This document shows positions 1-9,253 of a stretch of DNA of 64,000 nucleotides, one piece after another. Position 1 is the first letter of the stretch; each line of letters begins with the position of its first letter. The notes beneath the pieces were generated by a model. That model saw nothing but the letters and a program-made list of their open reading frames with translations, had not been told where the DNA came from and did no database searches. The position numbers and the translations under genes are program-made. Source of the stretch: an endosymbiont of Lamellibrachia barhami (GTDB lineage: Bacteria > Pseudomonadota > Gammaproteobacteria > Chromatiales > Chromatiaceae); NCBI RefSeq assembly GCF_011947365.2, contig NZ_JAAVSH020000001.1, forward strand, positions 857,586 through 921,585, given 5' to 3'.

Positions 1-560
1 ACACCGAGGGGTTTATCAAGAACCGATACATCGGCCGGACCTTCATCATGCCGGGACAGACCGTACGCAAAAAATCGGTGCGGCAGAAACTCAATGCCAT
101 CGATCTGGAATTCACGGGTAAAAACGTCTTGCTGGTGGACGACTCCATCGTGCGCGGAACGACTTCGCAGCAGATCGTGCTGATGGCAAGGGAGGCCGGC
201 GCGAAAAAGGTCTATTTTGCCTCCGCCGCACCGGCCATACGTTTCCCCAATGTCTATGGCATCGACATGCCTTCAGCCACTGAGCTGGTGGCTCACGGCA
301 GGACAGAAGAAGAGGTGCGTGAATATATTGGTGCTGACAGACTGATCTATCAGGATCTTGATGATCTCATCAATGCCGTGCAGAAGAAGGGCAAGACCGA
401 TATTACTCGCTTCGATACCTCGGTTTTCAACGGCGACTATGTTACCGGCGATGTCAGCGAGAGTTATCTGGAGCAGCTGGAGTTGCTGCGTAATGACAGT
501 GCGAAAAGCGAAGAGGATGCGGCGGGCCGTTCCATACTTGATCTGCACAACAACGCCTAG
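1..560 (+). CDS. purF: Amidophosphoribosyltransferase, C-terminal part (partial at window edge)
   Basis: PurF transfers the glutamine amide to PRPP, the first committed step of purine synthesis. The reading frame is open from base 3, upstream of the first internal ATG at 48, so the gene enters from outside the window. The visible part carries the type I phosphoribosyltransferase PRPP loop, [13 protein letters not shown], then an alanine-rich segment ([19 protein letters not shown]) typical of PurF, and the usual C-terminal tail. The N-terminal Ntn-amidotransferase domain lies outside. The gene ends normally at TAG 558-560 and is followed by a repeat-rich spacer. Identification is from motif recognition and is confident. 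Confidence 0.95.
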   Translation, partial: TEGFIKNRYIGRTFIMPGQTVRKKSVRQKLNAIDLEFTGKNVLLVDDSIVRGTTSQQIVLMAREAGAKKVYFASAAPAIRFPNVYGIDMPSATELVAHGRTEEEVREYIGADRLIYQDLDDLINAVQKKGKTDITRFDTSVFNGDYVTGDVSESYLEQLELLRNDSAKSEEDAAGRSILDLHNNA

Positions 561-575
561 CCGGCCAGGTAATGC

Positions 576-624
576 AGGTTAAAGGCGAAAGGTTAAAGGT
601 TAAAGGCTAAAGGAAAAAGGAAAC
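576..624 (+). repeat. Short degenerate tandem repeat (GGTTAAA-like)
   Basis: Directly after purF, a run of about seven imperfect copies of a 7-base unit (GGTTAAA, with variants GGCGAAA and GGCTAAA) is seen. No function is apparent. It could change length by slippage. Confidence 0.6.
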
Positions 625-671
625 AGTGCCACAGGAAAGGCCGAACGTTGTCGTTACCATCGTTGGAGCAT

Positions 672-703
672 GTAGGCGGGTTCAAGCGTAGCGGAACCGG
701 CAA
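672..703 (+). repeat. REP-like palindromic element (copy 1)
   Basis: Imperfect palindrome starting GTAGGCGGGTTCAAGCG and closing with GCGGAACCGGC. It belongs to a family found at least seven times in this window, all intergenic or at gene ends, with core AAGCG(C/T)AGCG. It faces the next copy at 729-759 in inverted orientation, a BIME-like arrangement. Confidence 0.7.
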
Positions 704-728
704 CTTCAAAGCTCTGCTAAGTCCTGAG

Positions 729-759
729 CGCCCGATCCGCTGCGCTTGATCGGGCCTAC
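729..759 (-). repeat. REP-like palindromic element (copy 2)
   Basis: Reads CGCCCGATCCGCTGCGCTTG and then ATCGGGCCTAC. Its reverse complement matches copy 1 (GTAGGCC start, AAGCGCAGCG core), so copies 1 and 2 form a head-to-head pair in the purF/SDR convergent spacer. Confidence 0.7.
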
Positions 760-829
760 CTGTATTCCGTGTGGAAAAAGTGTTTGCATTCGGTTGGCCC
801 TGACACATACTTGCTTCGCCTTACGCTTG

Positions 830-1678
830 TCACCTGCCACCGCCCCCTGAGACTCTGCCCAACACCCAATCCATGCCGCGTGTGCTTAACAGCCGTTTGA
901 GTGTGCCAAAAAGGTAAGTGGGGAAGGTGACATAGTAACGGGCTCTGGGTCTGGGGGATTCGAGCGCATGGATCACCTTTTTCAATACGGCCTCCGGCGG
1001 CAGGGTGAATGGCACGGCAGGGCCTTCTTTCTCCAGTCTTGCTGCCATGGCGAGGTAATTCGCCTTGTGGACTGAGTGCTCGCTATCGATGTTCCTCTTC
1101 CACATCCTGTGGGCATTGGCCCGGAAGTGGCTCTTCACCGGGCCTGGTTCGATCAGGGATACATGAATGCCGCTGCCTTGCAGTTCCATGCGCAGGGTAT
1201 CGGTGAGTCCCTCGAGGGCATATTTGCTGGCATTGTAGGCACCCCGATAGGGCAGTGCGACCAGCCCAAGTACCGAGCTGTTCTGGATGATCCTTCCCTC
1301 TTTCTGGCGGCGCATGGCCGGCAGCAGCAGGCAGGTCAGTTCGTGCCAGCCGAAAAGGTTGGTTTCGAATTGGGCGCGCAGCACATCCCGGGTCAGGTCT
1401 TCCACCGCGCCGGGCTGTCCGTAGGCGCCATTATTGAACAGGGCGTATAGTCTGCCACCACAGAGTTCCAGTGCTTGCTCGACCGCCTGCGCAATGCTCT
1501 CAGAGTCGTCCAGATCCAGTTGCAGCGCGTCCAGCCCCTGTTCCCTCAATTGTTCCACATCCTTCTCTTTTCGGGCGGTGGCGATTACACGATATCCCCG
1601 CGACTTCAGGCCGAGGGCCACACAGTGTCCGATACCGCTGGAGCAGCCGGTGATCAATATGTTTTTCTTTTCTGACAT
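830..1678 (-). CDS. SDR-family NAD(P)-dependent oxidoreductase
   Basis: A 282-residue classical short-chain dehydrogenase. Visible motifs are the cofactor glycine motif GCSSGIG (about residues 11-17), an NNGA motif, the catalytic Ser in IQNSS and the catalytic pair in YNASK, followed by the EPGPV segment. Length and order match single-domain classical SDRs. The substrate cannot be deduced; the protein extends about 40 residues beyond a minimal SDR. It converges with purF and has no obvious operon partner. The start ATG at 1678 is the first in frame and directly precedes the Rossmann strand. Confidence 0.85.
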   Translation of the reverse strand: MSEKKNILITGCSSGIGHCVALGLKSRGYRVIATARKEKDVEQLREQGLDALQLDLDDSESIAQAVEQALELCGGRLYALFNNGAYGQPGAVEDLTRDVLRAQFETNLFGWHELTCLLLPAMRRQKEGRIIQNSSVLGLVALPYRGAYNASKYALEGLTDTLRMELQGSGIHVSLIEPGPVKSHFRANAHRMWKRNIDSEHSVHKANYLAMAARLEKEGPAVPFTLPPEAVLKKVIHALESPRPRARYYVTFPTYLFGTLKRLLSTRGMDWVLGRVSGGGGR

Positions 1679-1910
1679 CTTTTTAGCCTAAGCCCTGAGG
1701 TGGGGTTGCGCAAAATCGAGCAAAAATGCGGGCGGAATGTTTTTCTTTGGGAAATTAAAGTTTCCCGGGCATTGACCGCTACCTTTAGCGAGTCGGAATT
1801 TGATCATGGAATATGCGCTTGAACAATCAAAAATGATGACAATCAGGCCAAACACAATCATACAAATACAGATGCACTGGCGCAGTGTTGGAATGCGGAG
1901 AGTAAATTAG

Positions 1911-2672
1911 GTGGATATTGCGACACTGGTAGGTTTACTTGGAGGACTCGGCATAATCATCGCGGCCATCGCCACGGGCGGTGATGTGATGCTGTTTGTC
2001 AATGTCCCATCAATCCTGATCGTGGTGGGTGGCACCTTCATGGTGACGTTGATGCAGGTCTCTCTGGGTGATTTCCTGGGTTCCTTCGGAATGGGTATGA
2101 AGGCCTTTTTCTACAAAACCGATGATCCAAAAAAACTGATCGAAGAGGCAGTTGAACTGGCTGATATTGCACGTAAAAATGGTTTGTTGGCACTGGAGGG
2201 CCAGGAGATCAGCAACGATTTTTTAGAGCGGGGTATTGGGTTATGTGTCGATGGTCATGACCCTTCGCTGGTCAATAAACTGCTCTCCAAAGATATCAAC
2301 CTGACCATTGAGCGTCACGAAATCGGACAGACCATGTTCAAAAATATGGCGGTCATGGCCCCGGCGATGGGCATGATTGGTACGCTTATCGGCTTGGTGC
2401 AGATGTTGGCGAATATGTCGGACCCGGCCAGTATTGGCCCGGCAATGGCCGTTGCACTGCTGACTACTCTGTATGGCGCGGTCATCGCCAACGTCTTCGC
2501 TCAGCCGATGGCCGACAAACTGGCCCGCTCCAGCGCCATGGAAAAGACCAACAAGTCCCTAATCATCGAAACGATTTCCGGTATTCAGGAGGGCATGAAC
2601 CCCAGGGTCCTGGAACAATTGCTCAGTACCTATCTACCCTCCAGCAAACGTCCTACCGGCGATAGCGATTAA
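1911..2672 (+). CDS. pomA: Flagellar motor stator protein PomA (MotA family, Na+-type)
   Basis: Inner-membrane stator subunit that with PomB forms the ion channel driving flagellar rotation. It is 253 residues, the usual PomA length, with two N-terminal hydrophobic segments (MDIATLVGLLGGLGIIIA and a segment ending VVGGTFMVTLM), a cytoplasmic loop, then two further membrane segments around AMGMIGTLIGLVQML and ALLTTLYGAVIANVF, the latter pair typical of the MotA/TolQ/ExbB family. GTG start at 1911, preceded by GGAG about 11 bases upstream. pomB follows 14 bases downstream. The 3' part from 2115 onward is repeated, badly damaged, at 3415-3965. Confidence 0.92.
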   Translation: MDIATLVGLLGGLGIIIAAIATGGDVMLFVNVPSILIVVGGTFMVTLMQVSLGDFLGSFGMGMKAFFYKTDDPKKLIEEAVELADIARKNGLLALEGQEISNDFLERGIGLCVDGHDPSLVNKLLSKDINLTIERHEIGQTMFKNMAVMAPAMGMIGTLIGLVQMLANMSDPASIGPAMAVALLTTLYGAVIANVFAQPMADKLARSSAMEKTNKSLIIETISGIQEGMNPRVLEQLLSTYLPSSKRPTGDSD

Positions 2673-2686
2673 CGGGGTCAATCAAG

Positions 2687-3414
2687 ATGGCTGACGATTG
2701 CCCAAAATGTGAAGAGGGTCTTCCCGCCTGGCTTGCAACCTTTGCAGACCTGATGTCCCTGTTGATGTGCTTCTTTGTCCTGCTGCTCTCTTTTGCGGAG
2801 ATGGATGCTATCCGTTTCAAAAAGATGGCTGAGTCGATGAAGGATGCCTTCGGCGTCCAGAGAGAGATTCCCACCAATGAGATCGTGAAAGGTACCAGCG
2901 TTATCAAGCAGGAGTTCAGTCCGGCAAGCCGGAAGGAGACACTCATGAAGGAGATCCGGCAGCAGACGACGGATGACACCAGGGACAACCTTGACGTTCA
3001 CGACGGCCAGCAGAGTGCCGATGAGATCGAGGTGGATGAAGCGATGAAAGCCGCGATGCTGGCGCAGATTGAGGCGGAGGTCGAGCAGCAGGCTGAAGAG
3101 CTGGCAGGGCTACTGAAGGAGGAGATTGAGAGGCATGCTTGAGGTCGAAGCCGAGCAGACCAAAATCATCATCGGATTCAGGAGAGGTCGTTTCCCTCCG
3201 GTCGAGCCAGCCTGAACCCTGATTTTTGATGTCTCACACAGGTCACCGATATCGTGGCGCAAACTCCTGGGAATATCGTGGTAGCTGGTTTGCTGACAAC
3301 ATACCTATCTCACCCAACGCTTCCGTTCAAACTGGGAACTCTCGTCGGCGCGATGCGGTAACCGTGGTCATGCTATGTTTGATAATTTCGATCTGGATCC
3401 TGCGAGTCTTGATT
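2687..3414 (+). pseudogene. pomB copy 1, frameshifted and truncated
   Basis: The N-terminal 145 or so residues match the intact PomB at 3980, including the membrane anchor with the ion-binding Asp in ATFADLMSLLM. Two nearby compensating indels change a short stretch (SPASRKE here, SPGKPEE in the intact copy). The frame is lost after about 3130 and stops at 3142. Remnants of the OmpA-like part are still recognisable to 3414, matching the intact gene up to 4720, where pomA sequence abruptly starts. Either an assembly artefact or a decayed duplicate; I favour the artefact. Confidence 0.8.
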
Positions 3415-3965
3415 AAAACCGATGATCCAAAAACTGATCGAAGAGGCAGTTGAACTGGCTGATATTGTAATGTAAAATGGTTTGTTGGCAATTCGAGGGC
3501 CAGGAGATCAGCAACGATTTTAGAGCGGGGTATTGGGGTTGTGTGTCGATGGTCATGACCCGCTGGTCAATAAACTACCCAAAGATATCAACCTGACCAT
3601 TGAGCGTCACGAAATCGGACAGACCATGTTCAAAAATATGGCGGTCATGTATTCCGGCGATGGCATGATTGGTACGCTTATCGGCTTGGTGCAGATGTTG
3701 GTGAATACGCGTCGGACCCGGCCAGTATTGGCCCGGCAATGGCCGTTGCACTGTTGACTACTCTGTGTATGGCGCGTCATCGCCAACGTCTTCGCCTCAG
3801 CCGATGGCCGACAAACTGGCCCGCTCCAGTGCCATGGAAAAGACCAACAAGTCCTGATCACGAAACGATTTCCGGTATTCGTGAGGGCATGAAACCCCAG
3901 GTCCTGAACAATTGCTCAGTACCATTCCACCCTCCGGCAAACGTCCTACCGGCGATAGTGATTAA
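3415..3965 (+). pseudogene. pomA copy 2, 5'-truncated with many indels
   Basis: Corresponds to bases 2115-2672 of pomA but carries repeated one- to three-base insertions and deletions (for example TATTGTAATGTAAAATGG against TATTGCACGTAAAAATGG). No frame reads through. The last bases including the TAA and the pomB ribosome-binding region are again identical to copy 1. No start codon or promoter of its own is seen. Confidence 0.8.
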
Positions 3966-3979
3966 CGGGGTCAATCAAG

Positions 3980-4855
3980 ATGGCTGACGATTGCCCAAAA
4001 TGTGAAGAGGGTCTTCCCGCCTGGCTGGCAACCTTTGCAGACCTGATGTCCCTGTTGATGTGCTTCTTTGTCCTGCTGCTCTCTTTTGCGGAGATGGACG
4101 CCATCCGTTTCAAGAAGATGGCTGAGTCGATGAAGGATGCCTTCGGTGTCCAGAGAGAGATTCCCACCAATGAGATCGTGAAAGGTACCAGCGTTATCAA
4201 GCAGGAGTTCAGTCCCGGCAAGCCGGAAGAGACACTCATGGAGGAGATCCGGCAGCAGACGACGGATGACACCAGGGATAACCTTGACGTTCACGACGGC
4301 CAGCAGAGTGCCGATGAGATCGAGGTGGATGAGGCGATGAAGGCCGCGATGCAGGCGCAGCTTGAGGCGGAGGTCGAGCAGCAGGCTGAAGAGCTGGCAG
4401 AGATGCTGAAGGAGGAGATTGAGGAGGGCATGCTTGAGGTCGAGACCGAGCAGACCAAGATCATCATCCGGATTCAGGAGAAGGGGTCGTTTCCCTCCGG
4501 TCGAGCCAGCCTGAACCCTGATTTTTTTGATGTCATCACACGAATCACCGATGTCGTGGCGCAAACTCCTGGGAATATCGTGGTGGCTGGACATACTGAC
4601 AACATACCTATCTCCACCCAACGCTTCCGTTCAAACTGGGAACTCTCGTCGGCGCGTGCGGTAACCGTGGTCCATGCTATGTTGAGTAATTCCGATCTGG
4701 ATCCTGCCCGAGTCTTGATTGAGGGACATGCGGATTCCAATCCTTTGGCACCCAATGATTCCAGGGAAAATCGTGCGAAGAACCGGCGTGTTGAGTTGGT
4801 TATTGAACGTGGACAGGATGAGGAGAGCGGGGAGGTTCTCAATGTCTCAGGATAA
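3980..4855 (+). CDS. pomB: Flagellar motor stator protein PomB (MotB family)
   Basis: A 291-residue stator subunit that anchors the PomA/PomB complex to peptidoglycan. It has one N-terminal membrane helix with the essential ion-binding Asp in ATFADLMSLLMCFFVLLLSF, a long charged and partly coiled periplasmic linker rich in Glu/Gln (about residues 95-150), and a C-terminal OmpA-like domain with the motifs VVAGHTDNIP and IEGHADSNPLAPNDSRENRAKNRRVEL, the last carrying the NR..RVE peptidoglycan-binding signature. This is the only full-length pomB here; the true locus is probably pomA 1911-2672 followed directly by this gene. Confidence 0.92.
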   Translation: MADDCPKCEEGLPAWLATFADLMSLLMCFFVLLLSFAEMDAIRFKKMAESMKDAFGVQREIPTNEIVKGTSVIKQEFSPGKPEETLMEEIRQQTTDDTRDNLDVHDGQQSADEIEVDEAMKAAMQAQLEAEVEQQAEELAEMLKEEIEEGMLEVETEQTKIIIRIQEKGSFPSGRASLNPDFFDVITRITDVVAQTPGNIVVAGHTDNIPISTQRFRSNWELSSARAVTVVHAMLSNSDLDPARVLIEGHADSNPLAPNDSRENRAKNRRVELVIERGQDEESGEVLNVSG

Positions 4856-4940
4856 TGTTGGAGCTGTAGCTGAACCGACTCCGAGCCGGAGCCCACTAGC
4901 CAAGATTAGGGGTCAGTACAGCCCCGGGGAAACGTGACCA

Positions 4941-5561
4941 ATGGTCATTGAAGAGCAAGCAGGTGATCAGGCGGATCGCCGTGAATTTTTTCGTATCGAT
5001 GACTCGATTCAGTTGAGTTACCGTATTGTAGACAGTGTCGAGTTATCGTTGCGGTTGGAGAAACTCGACAACAGTGTCAGCAGCAGCTTCACAGTAATGA
5101 CGCGTTTGCAGGCGTTAAGCCAGCACCTTTCGGCATCTTTGCATCGTATCGAGCAGAAAGATCCTGACGTGGCCGATTACCTCAAGGCGTTGGATAAAAA
5201 AGTCGAGCTGCTGGGACAGAGTTTTCTGGCGGATGAGATTGACCTGACGGAACAGCCCGCAAAACCAATCAATCTTAGCGCGGGTGGTATGTCTTTGTGC
5301 ACTACCGAGTCCCTCGAAATCAGTACTCAGCTTGAGATCAAGATGCTGCTACTGCCGTCGTTTACCGGTGTTCTTATCTATGGTGAGGTGGTGGGAAGTG
5401 AAGCGGCGCCGGATGATGCCGATTTTCCGTGGAACCTGCGAGTCAATTTTTCTCATATTCGCGATGCGGACAGAGATGCTCTGATCAGGCATATCCTGCG
5501 TCGTCAGGCTGCAGTGTTGCGCCAACAACGGGAGGATCGGGAACGGCTGGAGGATGAGTGA
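4941..5561 (+). CDS. PilZ-domain protein with helical insertion (putative c-di-GMP effector)
   Basis: A 206-residue protein with both PilZ c-di-GMP-binding motifs: RREFFR (an RxxxR motif, about residues 13-18) and NLSAGG (NxSxxG, about residues 112-117). In ordinary PilZ domains these are about 25-30 residues apart; here about 90 residues lie between them, forming a predicted helical, heptad-like insertion (KLDNSVSSSFTVMTRL to KKVELLGQSFL). Multimeric PilZ proteins with an extra helix are known in Xanthomonas. Position directly behind pomB suggests a role in motor control or surface behaviour, by inference only. Confidence 0.8.
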   Translation: MVIEEQAGDQADRREFFRIDDSIQLSYRIVDSVELSLRLEKLDNSVSSSFTVMTRLQALSQHLSASLHRIEQKDPDVADYLKALDKKVELLGQSFLADEIDLTEQPAKPINLSAGGMSLCTTESLEISTQLEIKMLLLPSFTGVLIYGEVVGSEAAPDDADFPWNLRVNFSHIRDADRDALIRHILRRQAAVLRQQREDRERLEDE

Positions 5562-5833
5562 AAAAACCAACAAACGAGGATATCTCCCTAGCCCTGGAGG
5601 CCGCCCATGGACTGCTTGGTGGGGAAGACACTGGTGATGCTGTCGGCAGATACCTGCTCTATCTGGAACACCGCAATGAGCGGTTGGAACGGTTGGCTGA
5701 GTTGGCGGAACGTTACTTCCGCTTCGGCCAACCGGAAGAGGATCATGCCCGCATAGTGCGTCTGCTGGAGTCCATCCGGGAGGAGACACGGGCTGAGGAA
5801 GAGACTGATAATGGTGAATTTGGGCTGGAATAA
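5558..5833 (+). CDS. Small conserved-looking hypothetical protein, coupled to PilZ gene
   Basis: A 91-residue hydrophilic, mostly helical acidic protein that I do not recognise. The GTG start at 5558 overlaps the TGA of the PilZ gene (5559-5561), a sign of translational coupling; an ATG at 5554 opens a different, short frame and was not used. No membrane segment, signal peptide or cysteine motif is visible. Residues about 30-60 (YLLYLEHRNERLERLAELAERYF) form a strongly amphipathic helix. It probably works with, or is merely co-expressed with, the PilZ protein. Confidence 0.65.
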   Translation: MKKPTNEDISLALEAAHGLLGGEDTGDAVGRYLLYLEHRNERLERLAELAERYFRFGQPEEDHARIVRLLESIREETRAEEETDNGEFGLE

Positions 5834-5967
5834 GCAGCGGATTTTGGCTTCAAGATGCGAGTTCACGAATAGATCAGATGCTCCTTCAAGGTGTGGTAGA
5901 ATTCCCCGCAATTAAATGCCGCCTGCTTCTGCCGGACGGCAGACACGAAATTACGAGGACACCTGCC

Positions 5968-6225
5968 ATGCCGATCTACGAATATCGCTGTGATTCCTGT
6001 GGGCACGAATTTGAAGCGCTGCAAAAGATGAGCGATGCGCCGCTGACTGTGTGCAGCGAGTGCGATAAACCGGACCTGAAAAAACTGATCTCTGCTGCGA
6101 GTTTCCGTCTCAAGGGCGGCGGTTGGTACGAAACCGACTTCAAGAGCGGCAAGAAAAAGAATATTCACGATACCGGCAAGAAGGATTCCAAACCCTCCTG
6201 TGGCGGTGGTTCCTGCTGTAACTGA
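5968..6225 (+). CDS. FmdB-family zinc-ribbon protein
   Basis: An 85-residue putative regulatory zinc-ribbon protein of the FmdB/CxxC_CXXC_SSSS family. It starts MPIYEYRCDSCGHEFEALQKM, the family's characteristic N-terminus, with two CxxC knuckles (CDSCG and CSECD) and a C-terminal tail rich in Gly and Cys (SCGGGSCCN). I chose ATG 5968, preceded by GAGGA, over an upstream in-frame ATG at 5878 because the family start is MPIYEY. Such genes commonly sit just before a DUF502 gene and aspS in gammaproteobacteria, as here. Confidence 0.9.
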   Translation: MPIYEYRCDSCGHEFEALQKMSDAPLTVCSECDKPDLKKLISAASFRLKGGGWYETDFKSGKKKNIHDTGKKDSKPSCGGGSCCN

Positions 6226-6233
6226 CCCCTCTT

Positions 6234-6860
6234 ATGGTTCAACTAAGACGCTATCTGGTTGCCGGTCTGCTGGTCTGGCTGCCGCTGGGCGCCACTTTCT
6301 TCGTTGTCAGATTGTTGGTCCGCTGGATGGACAACAGTCTGCTGCTGGTACCGCAGGCATATCGGCCTGAAAACCTGCTTGGTTTTGCCATTCCCGGCCT
6401 GGGGGTGGTGCTCACCCTGGTTATCCTGCTGTTCACCGGACTGGTGGCAGCCAATCTGTTTGGTCGTAAACTGGTCAGTCTGTGGGAACGGGTGTTGGCG
6501 CGGATTCCCCTGGTGCGTTCCGTCTACTCTGCGGTGAAGCAACTGGTGGAGACCATGCTTTCCGATGGCGGTCAGTCGTTCCGGAAGGTGCTGTTGGTCG
6601 AATTTCCCCGTCGTGGCCTCTGGACACTGGCCTTCCAAACCGGCACCGATCAGGGTGAAGCTCAGAAGAAGACCGGGCGCGACGTGATCAACGTCTATAT
6701 CCCCACCACGCCCAATCCCACCGGTGGCTACTTTGTCATGGTGCCTCGGGAGGACGTGCAGGAGCTTGATATGAGCGTTGATGACGGCCTCAAAATACTG
6801 CTCTCCATGGGGGCAGTGGTGCCGGACCACCAACCAACGGACGCTCCAGAGTCTGCATAG
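6234..6860 (+). CDS. DUF502 family membrane protein
   Basis: A 208-residue member of the DUF502 (COG2928) family. There are two N-terminal membrane segments ([20 protein letters not shown] and [27 protein letters not shown]) and a soluble C-terminal part with the family's conserved [16 protein letters not shown] and [15 protein letters not shown] stretches. Molecular function is unknown for the family. It starts 8 bases after fmdB and precedes aspS, a conserved order, so it is probably co-transcribed with both. Confidence 0.88.
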   Translation: MVQLRRYLVAGLLVWLPLGATFFVVRLLVRWMDNSLLLVPQAYRPENLLGFAIPGLGVVLTLVILLFTGLVAANLFGRKLVSLWERVLARIPLVRSVYSAVKQLVETMLSDGGQSFRKVLLVEFPRRGLWTLAFQTGTDQGEAQKKTGRDVINVYIPTTPNPTGGYFVMVPREDVQELDMSVDDGLKILLSMGAVVPDHQPTDAPESA

Positions 6861-6942
6861 AAGACTTCCGGGTTGCACAGGCCGGAGCCAGGCCGTAACA
6901 TTCCCGCTTTTTACCGGGCGTTTTTTACAGGACAATCCTCCC

Positions 6943-8730
6943 ATGCGCAGCCATTATTGCGGACAGCTCAACAGCTCTCATATCGATCAGGAAGTGGAAC
7001 TTTGCGGTTGGGTTCACCGCCGCCGGGATCATGGTGGGGTGATCTTCATCGACATACGTGACCGCGAGGGGTTGGTGCAGGTGGTCTACGATCCCGACCT
7101 GCCGGAGGTTTTTTCCGCCGCTGAGCATGTGCGCAATGAGTTTGTCCTGCGGGTGAAAGGCCGTGTGCGTGCGCGGCCGGAAGGTACTGTCAATCCGGAC
7201 ATGCCCACCGGCGAGGTGGAAGTGCTGGGACTGGAATTGGAGGTACTGAACAAGTCTGATACTCCTCCGTTCCAGCTTGATGAGCACGAAAAGGCCTCCG
7301 AAGAGATTCGCCTGCGCTATCGCTACATCGATCTGCGCCGCCCCGAGATGCAGGAGAAGATCCGCATCCGGGCAAGGACGACTCAGGTGCTGCGCCGTTT
7401 TCTTGATGACCGGGGGTTTCTTGATATAGAGACCCCGATGCTGACCAAAGCGACCCCTGAAGGTGCGCGGGACTACTTGGTGCCCAGCCGGACCCATCCC
7501 GGTGAGTTCTTTGCGCTGCCCCAGTCACCCCAGCTCTTCAAACAGTTGTTGATGATGTCTGGGATGGACCGTTACTACCAGATCGTGCGCTGCTTCCGCG
7601 ACGAAGACCTGCGTGCCGACCGTCAGCCAGAATTTACTCAGCTCGACATCGAGACCTCGTTCATGGACGAGAATGAGATCATTGAGCTGAACGAGGAGAT
7701 GATCCGCCAGCTCTATAAAGAGATCCTCGACGTCGATCTGCCGAACCCTTTCCCACGCATGACCTACGATGAGGCGATGGATCGTTATGGCTCCGACTGT
7801 CCCGACTTGCGGGTTCCCCTGGAGTTGGTCGATCTGCAGGATCTGATGCAGGAGGTGGAGTTCAAGGTCTTCTCCGGACCGGCGAAGGATCCCCACGGCC
7901 GTGTCGCCGCGCTGCATGTGCCTGGTGGCAGCTCTCTGAGCCGCAAGAAGATCGACGGATATACCAAATTCGTCGGTATCTATGGCGCCAAAGGTCTTGC
8001 CTATATCAAGATCAATGAACTGGCCAAGGGGCGCGATGGGCTACAGTCACCGATTCTGAAGTTTCTGCCGGACAGTGCGGTAGATGGCATCCTGGAACGC
8101 ACCGGCGCCAAAGATGGCGACCTGATCTTCTTTGGCGCCGACAAGACGCATGTGGTCAATGAGGCCCTGGGAGCCCTGCGAGTCAAGGTTGGTGAGGATC
8201 TGGGTCTGATGGAGGGCGCCTGGCGGCCTCTGTGGGTGGTGGATTTTCCCATGTTCGAGTGGGACGATCAGCACAACCGCTGGAATCCACTGCATCACCC
8301 CTTTACCTCGCCGAAGGATGACCAGGTCGATCTGCTGGAGAGTGATCCCGGCAAATGCAAGTCCCGAGCTTACGACATGGTCATCAATGGGACGGAGCTG
8401 GGCGGCGGCTCGATTCGTATTCACAGCGAGGAGCTGCAGCAGAAAATCTTCAAACTGTTGGAGATCGGCGAAGAGGAGGCTCAGGAGAAGTTCGGCTTCC
8501 TGCTCAATGCGTTGAAATATGGTTGCCCGCCCCACGGTGGGCTCGCTTTCGGTCTCGACCGGCTGGTGATGTTGCTGACGGGTTCGAAATCGATCCGCGA
8601 CGTGATGGCCTTCCCCAAGACCCAGTCCGCTGCCTGCCAGTTGACCTCTGCGCCTTCGGAAGTGAGTATGGCGCAACTGCGTGAACTCTCGATCCGGGTG
8701 CGCAAACCCCAGAGTGAAGAGGCCTCCTGA
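6943..8730 (+). CDS. aspS: Aspartate--tRNA ligase
   Basis: A 595-residue bacterial-type class II aminoacyl-tRNA synthetase that charges tRNA-Asp. An N-terminal OB-fold anticodon-binding domain (MRSHYCGQL to about residue 105) is followed by motif 2 ([25 protein letters not shown]), the bacterial GAD insertion around residues 290-420, and the C-terminal motif 3 [16 protein letters not shown] placed the start at ATG 6943; an upstream in-frame ATG at 6778 lies inside the DUF502 gene. Whether it also charges tRNA-Asn cannot be told. The matching tRNA-Asp(GTC) gene is at 46409-46485. Confidence 0.97.
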   Translation: MRSHYCGQLNSSHIDQEVELCGWVHRRRDHGGVIFIDIRDREGLVQVVYDPDLPEVFSAAEHVRNEFVLRVKGRVRARPEGTVNPDMPTGEVEVLGLELEVLNKSDTPPFQLDEHEKASEEIRLRYRYIDLRRPEMQEKIRIRARTTQVLRRFLDDRGFLDIETPMLTKATPEGARDYLVPSRTHPGEFFALPQSPQLFKQLLMMSGMDRYYQIVRCFRDEDLRADRQPEFTQLDIETSFMDENEIIELNEEMIRQLYKEILDVDLPNPFPRMTYDEAMDRYGSDCPDLRVPLELVDLQDLMQEVEFKVFSGPAKDPHGRVAALHVPGGSSLSRKKIDGYTKFVGIYGAKGLAYIKINELAKGRDGLQSPILKFLPDSAVDGILERTGAKDGDLIFFGADKTHVVNEALGALRVKVGEDLGLMEGAWRPLWVVDFPMFEWDDQHNRWNPLHHPFTSPKDDQVDLLESDPGKCKSRAYDMVINGTELGGGSIRIHSEELQQKIFKLLEIGEEEAQEKFGFLLNALKYGCPPHGGLAFGLDRLVMLLTGSKSIRDVMAFPKTQSAACQLTSAPSEVSMAQLRELSIRVRKPQSEEAS

Positions 8731-8750
8731 GCAGGTTAATCAAGTGCATT

Positions 8751-8780
8751 GTCGGATTACGCTGCACTAATCCGACCTAC
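8751..8780 (+). repeat. REP-like palindrome, second type (GTCGGATTA... )
   Basis: GTCGGATTACGCTGCACTAA followed by TCCGACCTAC, an imperfect palindrome between aspS and nudB. This TCGGATTA type differs in its arms from the copies at 672 and 9309 but shares the GCTGC centre. Such elements are widespread in proteobacterial spacers. Confidence 0.7.
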
Positions 8781-8794
8781 GGATTTGAATCCAG

Positions 8795-9253
8795 ATGACC
8801 AACAGGCGATACAAACGTCCCGAGTCGGTGCTGGTGGTGGTCTACACTCCCGCCGGCGAGGTGCTGATGCTGCGCCGCAAAAGCCCCGATGATTTCTGGC
8901 AGTCGGTTACCGGCAGCCTGCGCTGGGGCGAATCCCCTTTGCAGGCGGCGCGCAGGGAACTCTACGAGGAGACGAGGTTGATGGAGGGCTGTGCGCTGAT
9001 CGATTTACATCACCAAGTGGAGTTTCCGATCATCACCCCCTGGCGCGCCCGCTATGCGCCTAACGCCAGAACCAACCGTGAACACTGGTTTGCGCTGCCC
9101 CTCAATTCACGTCGCATCCCTCATCTGAATCCGACGGAACATACGGCCTACAGATGGCTTTCCACGCTTGAGAAGGGGGCGCAGCTAGCCACTTCCTGGA
9201 CCAATCGGGACGCGATCCGTCTGTTGGCGGGGCGCCCGATCCGCTACGCTTGA
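8795..9253 (+). CDS. nudB: Dihydroneopterin triphosphate diphosphatase (Nudix)
   Basis: A 152-residue Nudix hydrolase of the NudB type, which removes pyrophosphate from dihydroneopterin triphosphate in folate synthesis. The start KRPESVLVVVYT and the Nudix box GSLRWGESPLQAARRELYEE match the family. The position after EE that is usually Gly in Nudix boxes is Arg, and E. coli NudB likewise lacks it. Position behind aspS is the classical aspS-nudB order. The last codons (GRPIRYA and stop) are encoded by a REP-like palindrome at 9233-9263, so the C-terminus may have been altered by the repeat. Confidence 0.88.
   Translation: MTNRRYKRPESVLVVVYTPAGEVLMLRRKSPDDFWQSVTGSLRWGESPLQAARRELYEETRLMEGCALIDLHHQVEFPIITPWRARYAPNARTNREHWFALPLNSRRIPHLNPTEHTAYRWLSTLEKGAQLATSWTNRDAIRLLAGRPIRYA

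Larger units (their letters stand above)
2115..4720 (+). repeat. 1.3-kb direct tandem duplication spanning pomA 3' part and pomB
   Basis: Bases 2115-3414 and 3415-4720 are two copies of the same segment (pomA interior to pomB interior). The junction is at GATT/AAAACC. The outer parts of the copies agree well, while the last quarter of copy 1 (about 3140-3414) and first half of copy 2 (3415-3965) are full of single-base indels. Damage concentrated around the junction is what two unmerged low-quality contig ends would give. A real duplication under decay is the alternative. Confidence 0.85.

Noticed and set aside
561..829. Possible CRISPR-like or tandem repeat array after purF
   Set aside because: The repeats are 7-base units without spacers, and the other repeats are REP-type palindromes; there are no cas genes.
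3971..4621. 216-residue minus-strand open frame opposite pomB
   Set aside because: Antisense to a clear PomB; Leu-rich composition is the shadow of Glu/Gln codons.
6778..6942. N-terminal extension of aspS
   Set aside because: The extra 55 residues lie in the DUF502 coding region and do not match AspRS, whose start MRSHYCGQL is clear at 6943.
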